Shown piece after piece: positions 1 to 5,936 of a DNA stretch of 22,888 nucleotides (its first letter is position 1; each line of letters begins with the position of its first letter). The stretch spans positions 1 to 22,888 of the forward strand of contig JAUVCL010000010.1 of the NCBI GenBank assembly GCA_030595845.1, written 5' to 3'. Source of the stretch: Campylobacterota bacterium. GTDB lineage: Bacteria > Campylobacterota > Campylobacteria > Campylobacterales > Sulfurovaceae. The translations under genes and the position numbers were made by a program. The notes beneath the pieces were generated by a model. That model saw nothing but the letters and a program-made list of their open reading frames with translations, was not told the origin of the DNA and ran no database searches.

Positions 1-125
1 TTATTATTAATACTTTTGTCATTAAATACTTTCATTCTAAAAAATTATACGTATTTTACTATAATAATCCCCATAAACTAGAGCACTTATCCAGTTTTTA
101 TTCCAAATGTTAAAGCAAGCCTAAA

Positions 126-153
126 TCTAGAAAAGTATATACTTTTTTCTAGA
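126..153. promoter_or_regulatory. Imperfect palindrome upstream of abiE remnant (probable autoregulatory operator)
   Basis: The left arm TCTAGAAAAGTAT (126-138) is mirrored by ATACTTTTTTCTAGA (139-153); the only difference is two extra A/T positions in the right arm. It lies 20 bases before the ATG of the AbiEi-like gene. AbiEi antitoxins are known to repress their own operon by binding inverted repeats at the promoter, so an operator role is likely. No protein binding can be shown from sequence. Confidence 0.5.
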
Positions 154-173
154 TAAATAATAAAAGGTATATC

Positions 174-769
174 ATGTATAGCCTCTATAACAACGCATTT
201 CACTTCATATCTGGACACGGTAGGGGGTGGGCATTCTCATCAAGTGATCTTCTCAAAAAATATACTCGTCAGCAAACTGATAATATTTTGTCAGACCTAG
301 CTAGAGAGGGTAAGATACGTAGAGTATGTAGGGGTATTCTAAATATAGTGAGTTTTTAGAACAAGACCTTAGCCCGGATATAGACCAGGGAGCAAGAGCA
401 TTTGCACGAAAGTTTAATTGGCGTGTAGAAGTGCATGGAGATACTGCATTAAATATGTTGGGTTTGTCTACGCAAGTTGTTGCAAAGTATGTATATTTGA
501 GTGATGGTTCAAATAGAAGCTATGACATACTGGGTACAACATTAAAATTTAAAAAGTCTTCCCTTAAAAATATAGGTTTCAAACATAAAGAGAGTTCGAT
601 GATCGTACAAGCTTTAAAAACTCTGGGTAAAGACCGTATTACCGAAGATGTCATAGAAACAATCAGAAAGCGTATAGAACCAAAGATGTACTCTAAGATA
701 CTAAAAGATACACAATCTTCTACAGTCTGGATATACGAAGCCATTAAGCAGATTTGCAGGGAGAACTGA
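174..769 (+). pseudogene. AbiEi-family (DUF6088) antitoxin, frameshifted
   Basis: In an intact system this protein is the antitoxin and transcriptional repressor of the AbiE type IV toxin-antitoxin pair. The first part (174 to about 338) encodes the N-terminal winged-helix region, with residues such as GRGWAFSSSDLL and GKIRRVCRGI, and then hits a stop at 357-359. The rest continues in another frame from about 338: KYSEFLEQDLSPDIDQ, then the typical GDTALNMLGLSTQV and LSDGSNRSYDI segments, up to the stop at 767-769. The join lacks the two or so residues normally found between RGI and the K-Y/F-S motif. A small deletion (my alignment suggests about 7 bases) near 336-340 explains the shift. The ribosome site AAAAGG (162-167) is well placed for ATG 174. 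The 3' end overlaps the toxin start in the TGATG arrangement usual for abiE operons. The family call is from remembered resemblance, but both halves agree. Confidence 0.8.
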
Positions 770-1035
770 TGGATAGTGTAGCCAATTTACCAGAACAAAA
801 CAGAAATGAACTGTTTTCTGAAACTGCAACCCTTATGAAAACTACCAATGCCATAGTAGAGAAAGACTTTTGGGTAGTGTGGACGCTAGATAAACTCTTT
901 GGTGATGACAGACTCAATAAGATCTTGATGTTCAAAGGTGGCACAAGCCTTTCTAAAGTATTTGATCTTATAGGAAGATTTTCTGAAGATATAGACCTCA
1001 TACTTGACTGGGAATTGCTGACCGGTGAAAACTGA
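769..1035 (+). pseudogene. AbiEii-family nucleotidyltransferase toxin, 3'-truncated
   Basis: This is the N-terminal 88 residues of an AbiEii/AbiGii-type toxin, a nucleotidyltransferase-fold protein normally around 300 residues long. The first catalytic region is intact: KGGTSLSKVFDLI followed by RFSEDIDLILDW, which contains the GGTSL motif and the two acidic residues of the S-E-D-I-D block. The reading frame ends at TGA 1033-1035, right after DWELLTGEN. Here full-length relatives continue, but this DNA switches to an unrelated gene. The later toxin motifs are all absent, so the product cannot be an active toxin. The ATG at 769 shares bases with the antitoxin stop. Confidence 0.8.
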
Positions 1036-1552
1036 TGTGCTAACACTTATTCAGACTGGACACCTTGCCAGACTGGAGAATGATTACAATATTATAAAAT
1101 CTATTAAACCTATGGGCTCTAAGATAAATGCAAAGGTTCAAAAATATGAGATCGTAGATAACTTTTTGGCATTTTGGTTCAGGTTTATATACAAATATCA
1201 ATCTCTTATTGAGGCTGAAAACTTTGATAGGTTAAAAACGATTGTCTTTAGGGATATCAATACATTTAAAGGCAAATTTTTGGAAAAGTTCTTTATTGAA
1301 CTTTTTAAAGAGCAAAAGCAATATACGGCTATAGGAAGCTACTGGGAAAGAGGGAACAAAAACGAAATTGATATAGTAGCTGTAGATGATTGGGAAAAAA
1401 AGATTTTGATCTGTGAGGTAAAGCTGCAGGAGAAAAGGTTAAATTTGGGTGAGCTTGTTACTAAGTCAGAAAAGTTACTTCAAAAATATAGTGATTATGA
1501 TGTTGAATATAGACTTTTGTCTGTTAAAGATCTAAAAAATTATTGCAATTGA
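1028..1552 (+). pseudogene. C-terminal fragment of a DUF234-type ATPase (AAA family), 5'-truncated
   Basis: About 175 residues are open up to TGA 1550-1552. They resemble the C-terminal part of archaeal-type AAA ATPases with a DUF234 tail: a segment ending in a winged helix (GHLARLENDY, IKPMGSKINAKVQKYEIVDNFLAFWFRFIY), then a nuclease-like block with NEIDIVAVDD and ICEVKLQ, matching the D-x(n)-E-x-K pattern of restriction-like folds. The N-terminal Walker A/B ATPase half is missing; the frame begins directly at the AbiEii breakpoint. No ribosome site or convincing start codon precedes it; GTG at 1025 is simply part of the AbiEii sequence. A deletion that fused the 5' end of abiEii to the 3' end of another gene is the simplest explanation. 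Confidence 0.7.
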
Positions 1553-1588
1553 AACTACGGGACTTTTTAATCCCATAAATACAATTTT

Positions 1589-1607
1589 ATATGTCAATAT
1601 GACATAT
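1589..1607. promoter_or_regulatory. Perfect 8-bp inverted repeat upstream of the ORF6N gene
   Basis: ATATGTCA (1589-1596) and TGACATAT (1600-1607) flank a 3-base centre. It lies between the decayed ATPase fragment and the ORF6N gene, about 60 bases before the start codon and upstream of an AT-rich stretch with a possible -10 (TATTAT, 1631-1636). It could be an operator for the ORF6N protein. It could also be a weak terminator stem for the upstream region, since T-rich sequence follows. Confidence 0.35.
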
Positions 1608-1665
1608 TTTTGAGTTTTAATCTTTTTTTCTATTATGCTATTTCTATATTACTTAGGAGTGTATG

Positions 1666-2175
1666 ATGAATGAATTGATCGTAGAGGGTGAAATAAGCAG
1701 TCATATTTTAACATTACGTGGCAAACAAGTAATGCTAGATAGAGATTTGGCAGGGCTTTATCGAGTTGAAACAAAAGTTTTAAATCAAGCTGTGAAAAGA
1801 AATATAGAAAGATTTCCGGATGATTTTATGTTTCAAATGTCAGAAGATGAGTTCAAAAATTGGAGGTCACAATTTGTGACTTCCAATTCAGATAAAATGG
1901 GGTTAAGACGTGCGCCATATGCCTTCACGGAAGAGGGTATTTATATGTTGGCAACGGTACTACGAAGTTCTGTCGCAGTTCAAACTAATATTGCTATCAT
2001 TAGAACCTTTAAAAAACTCCGAGAATTTTCTAAACACTATAATGCTTTAGCCAAACAACTTATAGAAATAGACAGAAAGCATGACAAACACTACAAAGAA
2101 CTCAAAAAAGCATTGGATGATCTCATCGCTACATCTGAAGTGGCAGATGAAAAGATAATAGGATTTTTAAAATGA
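1666..2175 (+). CDS. ORF6N-domain (phage-type DNA-binding) protein
   Basis: A 169-residue protein with an N-terminal ORF6N domain. The block LRGKQVMLDRDLAGLYRVET is followed by LNQAVKRNIERFPDDFMFQMSEDEF, RSQFVTSN and the closing YAFTEEGIYMLATVLRSSVAVQTNIAIIRTFKKLRE, the hallmark order of the family. A charged, probably coiled-coil tail (residues about 125-160) follows. ORF6N proteins occur in phages and bacterial accessory regions and are thought to bind DNA; the exact role is unknown. I prefer ATG 1666 to 1663 because AGGAG (1655-1659) is then 6 bases away. The stop overlaps the radC start (ATGA), so the two are translationally coupled. A near-perfect 31-bp palindrome lies inside the gene at 1858-1888. 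Confidence 0.85.
   Translation: MNELIVEGEISSHILTLRGKQVMLDRDLAGLYRVETKVLNQAVKRNIERFPDDFMFQMSEDEFKNWRSQFVTSNSDKMGLRRAPYAFTEEGIYMLATVLRSSVAVQTNIAIIRTFKKLREFSKHYNALAKQLIEIDRKHDKHYKELKKALDDLIATSEVADEKIIGFLK
1858..1888. repeat. 31-bp near-perfect palindrome inside the ORF6N gene
   Basis: Arms 1858-1872 (AATTGGAGGTCACAA) and 1874-1888 (TTGTGACTTCCAATT) are reverse complements except at one position, around a single central T at 1873. The segment encodes the conserved N-W-R-S-Q-F-V-T-S-N stretch of the ORF6N domain. The symmetry may therefore partly follow from protein conservation, or it may be a binding site or hairpin for autoregulation. Confidence 0.6.
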
Positions 2176-2831
2176 CGGCACTTAGAGACTTACACAAAGA
2201 CGACAAACCCAGAGAAAAACTTGTAAAAAAAGGTGCACAGGCACTTAAAAATGATGAACTTTTGGCCATACTTCTTGGTTCAGGTGTGCAGGGGAAAGAT
2301 GTACGTAAGTTGGCTAAAGAGATAGTATCATTGATGGATACAGGCTTCGACGGGCTCAGCCTCCAAACACTTTGTGACATACATGGTTTAGGTCTTGCTA
2401 AAGCTTCACAAATACTTGCATCAATAGAACTAAGCAAACGCTATCTCATACGTTCAAATAAACGTATTACTTCTGCTGAAGAGGTGTATGAAGAACTCAA
2501 AGTATTTAGTACTAAAACTCAGGAACATTTTCTTGTTATTACTTTGGATGGTGCTTCACATATCATCAACACACGTACTGTGTTCATAGGTACACTCAAC
2601 CAAAGTATGGTGCATCCAAGAGAAGTTTTTGCAGATGCCATAGCAGATAGAGCTGCTGGCATCATAATCGCCCATAATCATCCATCTGGAACACTCGAAG
2701 CAAGCAGGGCAGACTTAGAAGTTACACGTAGGCTGAAAGAAGTGTCAACATTAGTAGGTATAGAGTTACTTGATCATGTCATACTCTCTAAACATGGGTT
2801 TTATAGTTTTTTGGATGAGGGGTTGTTGTGA
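2172..2831 (+). CDS. radC: RadC-family JAMM/MPN+ protein
   Basis: A 219-residue protein of usual RadC length. Residues 1-90 hold the UPF0758 N-terminal part with a helix-hairpin-helix-like segment (LCDIHGLGLAKASQILASIELSKRY). Residues about 95-219 are the JAMM domain with its metal ligands in order: E151 (HPREVF), H168 and H170 in AHNHPSG, and D181 (SRADLEVTRRL). RadC was once linked to DNA repair, but its function is unsettled; it is often carried by mobile or accessory regions, as here. ATG 2172 overlaps the ORF6N stop and the radC stop overlaps the next GTG start, giving a three-gene chain. No promoter of its own is visible. Confidence 0.93.
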   Translation: MTALRDLHKDDKPREKLVKKGAQALKNDELLAILLGSGVQGKDVRKLAKEIVSLMDTGFDGLSLQTLCDIHGLGLAKASQILASIELSKRYLIRSNKRITSAEEVYEELKVFSTKTQEHFLVITLDGASHIINTRTVFIGTLNQSMVHPREVFADAIADRAAGIIIAHNHPSGTLEASRADLEVTRRLKEVSTLVGIELLDHVILSKHGFYSFLDEGLL

Positions 2832-3415
2832 CCATACATCATCGTCGTTCATTGCGATTGAAAAATTATGATTATTCAAAGTCAGGATATTATTTTATCA
2901 CGATATGTACACAAAATAGAGAACATTTGTGTGGTAAGATTGTGGACGATGGGATGGTTTTGAATGTTGCGGGGGATATGATACATTCATTATGGTTTGA
3001 TATCATGAATGATTTTTTCAATATTGTATTACATGAATTTGTCATTATGCCAAATCATATACATGGGATCATTGAAATCGTTGATCTCGTAGGGGCGGAT
3101 TCCATATCCGCCCTTTATCATGATGCAAAACCAAACATGAATTCCCAAAGGGGAAAAACAAACATGAATTCCCGAAGGGCAGAAATGGATTCTGCCCCTA
3201 CAATTTCGACAATGATTCAATCATTTAAACGTCATACAACATTACAATACATAAAAATGGTAAAAAATGGCACATTACCATCATTCAATCAACGTATATG
3301 GCAACGTAATTATTATGAATATATTATTCGTGATGATGAGGACTATAATCGTATTGCAACATATATTATTAATAATCCTATGACGTGGGATGATGATGTG
3401 TTGTCAAAGGAATGA
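2828..3415 (+). CDS. REP-associated tyrosine transposase (RAYT, Y1/IS200-like) with internal REP doublet
   Basis: A 195-residue HUH-type transposase-like protein. It opens with RRSLRLKNYDYSKSGYYFITICTQNRE, the RAYT N-terminus. The HUH metal motif is H77-I-H79 in MPNHIHGI, and the catalytic tyrosine is in WQRNYYEYIIRD (Y162 or Y163). The C-terminus has the usual YIINNPMTWDDD. The GTG start at 2828 overlaps the radC stop. Residues 88-125 are an insertion between the HUH and tyrosine parts, encoded by two inverted REP-like hairpins plus a 27-bp direct repeat; the frame stays open through it. RAYTs are thought to mobilise REP/BIME palindromes rather than themselves. Similar hairpins at 17724-17892 and 22629-22725 are plausible substrates. 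Whether the insert-bearing enzyme is active is unknown. Confidence 0.88.
   Translation: MTIHHRRSLRLKNYDYSKSGYYFITICTQNREHLCGKIVDDGMVLNVAGDMIHSLWFDIMNDFFNIVLHEFVIMPNHIHGIIEIVDLVGADSISALYHDAKPNMNSQRGKTNMNSRRAEMDSAPTISTMIQSFKRHTTLQYIKMVKNGTLPSFNQRIWQRNYYEYIIRDDEDYNRIATYIINNPMTWDDDVLSKE
3089..3201. repeat. REP-like inverted doublet (BIME-like) inside the transposase gene
   Basis: Two hairpins face each other. The forward unit starts with GTAG and has stem GGGCGGAT (3093-3100), loop TCCAT and ATCCGCCC (3106-3113). The reverse unit has stem GGGCAGAA (3177-3184), loop ATGGA and TTCTGCCC (3190-3197), ending CCCCTAC at 3201. Flipped over, the two 25-base units differ at four positions, which form two compensated base pairs. 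Between them is a 27-bp direct repeat (3132-3158 and 3159 onward; CAAACATGAATTCCC with A or G next), equal to nine codons. GTAGGGG at one end mirrors CCCCTAC at the other. Confidence 0.85.
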
Positions 3416-3440
3416 ATAATGTCAATATATGGGTAAGAAT

Positions 3441-4079
3441 TTAATCAGAGGGTACAATTGACTCTAAAAATGCCTTTGCAATGATCATGTGTCCGGTTCT
3501 GTTGGGATGGATACGATCATCAGAGAGTGATTGTGGTGGCCGGTGGGAAAGATAGCGGTTGAAGGCTACTTGCGTATCAACGAAAATTGCACCAAATTCA
3601 TGTGCCAGTTCCTCAACAACTCTACTATATGCATCCATATGTTTACGCATGAGGTTAGATGGATCAGGCTCTATGAAATAGGGAGACATCAGTATAAGTC
3701 CTTTAAGGTCATGGCGTGTTTGGTTTATGAGACTTCTGTAGATGCTTTCATATTGTTCTATCTTTGTATGGTCCGGATCGAGCTGATTGTTAAACTGTTG
3801 CCATACATCGTTGATACCGATCATCACAGAAAGCCAATCCGGAGATAGGTCAAGAACATCTCTCTGCCAGCGTGCTTCAAGATCAGTGATACAATGGCCG
3901 CTTATTCCTGTGTTGAGAATGTTAATACTTACTTCCGGGTATAAGGTAGCCAAAAGACTATCAACAAAAGAGACATATCCATCTCCCAGTCCCATACCAC
4001 TGCCAACAGGATATCTACGATTACAATCTGTTATCGAATCTCCAATAAAAAGTATAGATTCTCCATTTTTTATTTTGAT
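3441..4079 (-). CDS. SGNH/GDSL-family hydrolase (esterase/lipase), start codon apparently altered
   Basis: All four SGNH blocks are visible: the GDSIT nucleophile block near the N-terminus, GISGH (block II), GINDVW (block III, GxND) and DRIHPNRTGH (block V, D-x-x-H). Such enzymes hydrolyse ester bonds in carbohydrates or lipids; the substrate here is unknown. The first in-frame ATG on the minus strand (3993-3995) would begin after the GDSIT block and lose the catalytic serine. Reading upstream, the frame is open through ILFIGDSITDCNRRYPVGSG back to a TAA. The only position with a good ribosome site (AGGA plus 6 bases) and the expected N-terminus is an ATC at 4077-4079. So either this is a rare ATC start or an ATG was lost by one base change. 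There is no ATG, GTG or TTG between the TAA and GDSIT. Product 212 residues, no signal peptide seen. The gene opposes its neighbours. Confidence 0.75.
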   Translation of the reverse strand: MKIKNGESILFIGDSITDCNRRYPVGSGMGLGDGYVSFVDSLLATLYPEVSINILNTGISGHCITDLEARWQRDVLDLSPDWLSVMIGINDVWQQFNNQLDPDHTKIEQYESIYRSLINQTRHDLKGLILMSPYFIEPDPSNLMRKHMDAYSRVVEELAHEFGAIFVDTQVAFNRYLSHRPPQSLSDDRIHPNRTGHMIIAKAFLESIVPSD

Positions 4080-4257
4080 CTCTTATCCTTTTTTGATTGT
4101 ATTTTATGGTTTAGTATAGCATAGTGTGTTTGGTGGGGTGAAAATGAGATGGTTATAAAATATTTGAATTTAACAAAAAATTAAGTTTAAGTTTAAATTA
4201 ATTTCTGTACTATTCGAGTCTTGTCCGATTTATAAATATTATATTTTGGAATTATCT

Positions 4258-5925
4258 ATGAAATCTGTTATACCTATTATCATTATTCTGCCTATATTTC
4301 TGCAGGCGCTTACGACACATACACCATTACGAAATCCTATACTCTATGAAGAGCAGAGGAAGATCTATGATGCTCAACATAAAGAGAGAAAATTATCTCA
4401 GAGTATCTATACTGAGTTACAGGTCATTCCTGTAGAAGAAGATGTGAATGCTTCTAAAGCATGTTTACGTATAGATATAATCACATTGGAAAATGCAGAA
4501 TTGATTGATGATGATGAATTAGATACTGTGATCAAACCCTATCTTCATCGTTGTGATAGTATGGAAGATATTAATATCATAGTAAAAAATATCAATAATA
4601 TCTACTTTGAAAAAGCATATGTTACTTCAAGCGCATATATCAAAGCTCAGGATATGTCCAAGCATAAACTGATCATCTCTACGATGGAAGGTAAGATAGA
4701 AAAAGTAGAAGGCAAAGATATTTCTACCTCTCTGGTATTCCCTTACGTTGAGCAGTCACATCTTAACTTGAGAGACTTGGAAATTGGTCTTGAACAACTT
4801 AACCGTCTGCAATCTGTGCAGGCTACGATGCAGATAAACCCTGGCAAGGAAGAAGGTTCTTCTACGATCTTGATCACAGGGAAGAAGACCAGTTCTGTGA
4901 TACATGGAAATTTAGGTGTTAACAACTATGGAACGGAAAAATCTGGAAGATACCAGATAAGTGGTTCTTTGGGATGGGATAATCCTTTGGGGCTCAATGA
5001 TCTTCTGAGCATTAATTTGAATACAACAGATAAGCAAGACAATGAAAATAACTCTATTGGGAACAGTATCGCCTATGGATTTCCTGTGGGAAGAGCCTAC
5101 CTTGAGATCAGTTATGCTAAGTTTGATTATGATCAGATCGTGAATGGGCTTAATGTAGATTATCTCTCAAGTGGTGCAACGGAAACCTTTCAGATCAAAT
5201 CAGAATATAAACTTTTTCATAACAAAACACAAAAAGGGAAGTTTGATATTTCTTTGTTGCGTAAAAAGAATGATAACTATCTTGCCGATGTTTTCCTCGA
5301 GACTTCCAGTAATAAATTAACCATTTTTCAGCTCTCTTATACGCATCATTTCTCTGCAGCGACATGGGATGGATATGCTACCTTGAGGTATAACCGTGGG
5401 CTTGAATGGTTTGCTGCGAAAACAGGTTCTTCTGCAGACCCTACATTTAACAAAGTTACTTTAGACCTTAGCTACAACAAACGTATTCATAGTGCAGGCT
5501 TACCTGCCTTCTATAATTTTTCTTTTTATGGACAGTATGCCAAAGAAGGCATAGTTGGTTCTGAACAGATAGGGATCGGTGGTCCTTACAGTGTTAGAGG
5601 ATTTACAAGTGAGAGTCAGATCTCTGGAAATAAAGGATTTTATATACGTAATGAGCTCGCCTTGCATCAGCAGTTTACAAAAGCTACTATGAGCCCTTAT
5701 TTTGCTTTAGATTATGGTGTAGTGAGTGACAATGAGGAAAGTTATGGTGGGCATATGGTCGGTCTGACCTTTGGTGTAAGATTTAACTTTTATGATTGTT
5801 TTTTATACCTGTCTCACTCATTGCCTATGATTGATTCCAATAAAATAACCTATAGTCCCAATGGTGATGAAATACGAAAAGAGAATAATCCTTTTTCTGG
5901 TTTCAGTCTCTCATATAGATTTTAA
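4258..5925 (+). CDS. TpsB/CdiB-type two-partner secretion outer-membrane transporter (ShlB/FhaC/HecB family)
   Basis: The outer-membrane pore that exports the TpsA protein encoded next. From ATG 4258 it is 555 residues, the normal family length; a TTG at 4246 is in frame but GGA (4248-4250) serves 4258 better. Residues 1-17 are a hydrophobic signal peptide (MKSVIPIIIILPIFLQA). A short plug-helix/linker follows, then POTRA domains from about 65 to 205, with C69 and C99 placed as the disulfide typical of the first POTRA. The rest is a 16-strand barrel pattern with the conserved GGPYSVRGF lid-loop motif (V446-R-G-F449) and a terminal aromatic F (SLSYRF), as outer-membrane insertion requires. The TpsA gene begins 11 bases downstream. 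The 178 bases upstream are AT-rich with candidate -10 boxes near 4231-4242, but no promoter I can fix firmly. Confidence 0.93.
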   Translation: MKSVIPIIIILPIFLQALTTHTPLRNPILYEEQRKIYDAQHKERKLSQSIYTELQVIPVEEDVNASKACLRIDIITLENAELIDDDELDTVIKPYLHRCDSMEDINIIVKNINNIYFEKAYVTSSAYIKAQDMSKHKLIISTMEGKIEKVEGKDISTSLVFPYVEQSHLNLRDLEIGLEQLNRLQSVQATMQINPGKEEGSSTILITGKKTSSVIHGNLGVNNYGTEKSGRYQISGSLGWDNPLGLNDLLSINLNTTDKQDNENNSIGNSIAYGFPVGRAYLEISYAKFDYDQIVNGLNVDYLSSGATETFQIKSEYKLFHNKTQKGKFDISLLRKKNDNYLADVFLETSSNKLTIFQLSYTHHFSAATWDGYATLRYNRGLEWFAAKTGSSADPTFNKVTLDLSYNKRIHSAGLPAFYNFSFYGQYAKEGIVGSEQIGIGGPYSVRGFTSESQISGNKGFYIRNELALHQQFTKATMSPYFALDYGVVSDNEESYGGHMVGLTFGVRFNFYDCFLYLSHSLPMIDSNKITYSPNGDEIRKENNPFSGFSLSYRF

Positions 5926-5936
5926 AGGACAAATGA

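Noticed and set aside
3531..4119. Two plus-strand open frames opposite the SGNH hydrolase
   Set aside because: The minus strand carries all SGNH motifs; the plus-strand frames show no family signal.
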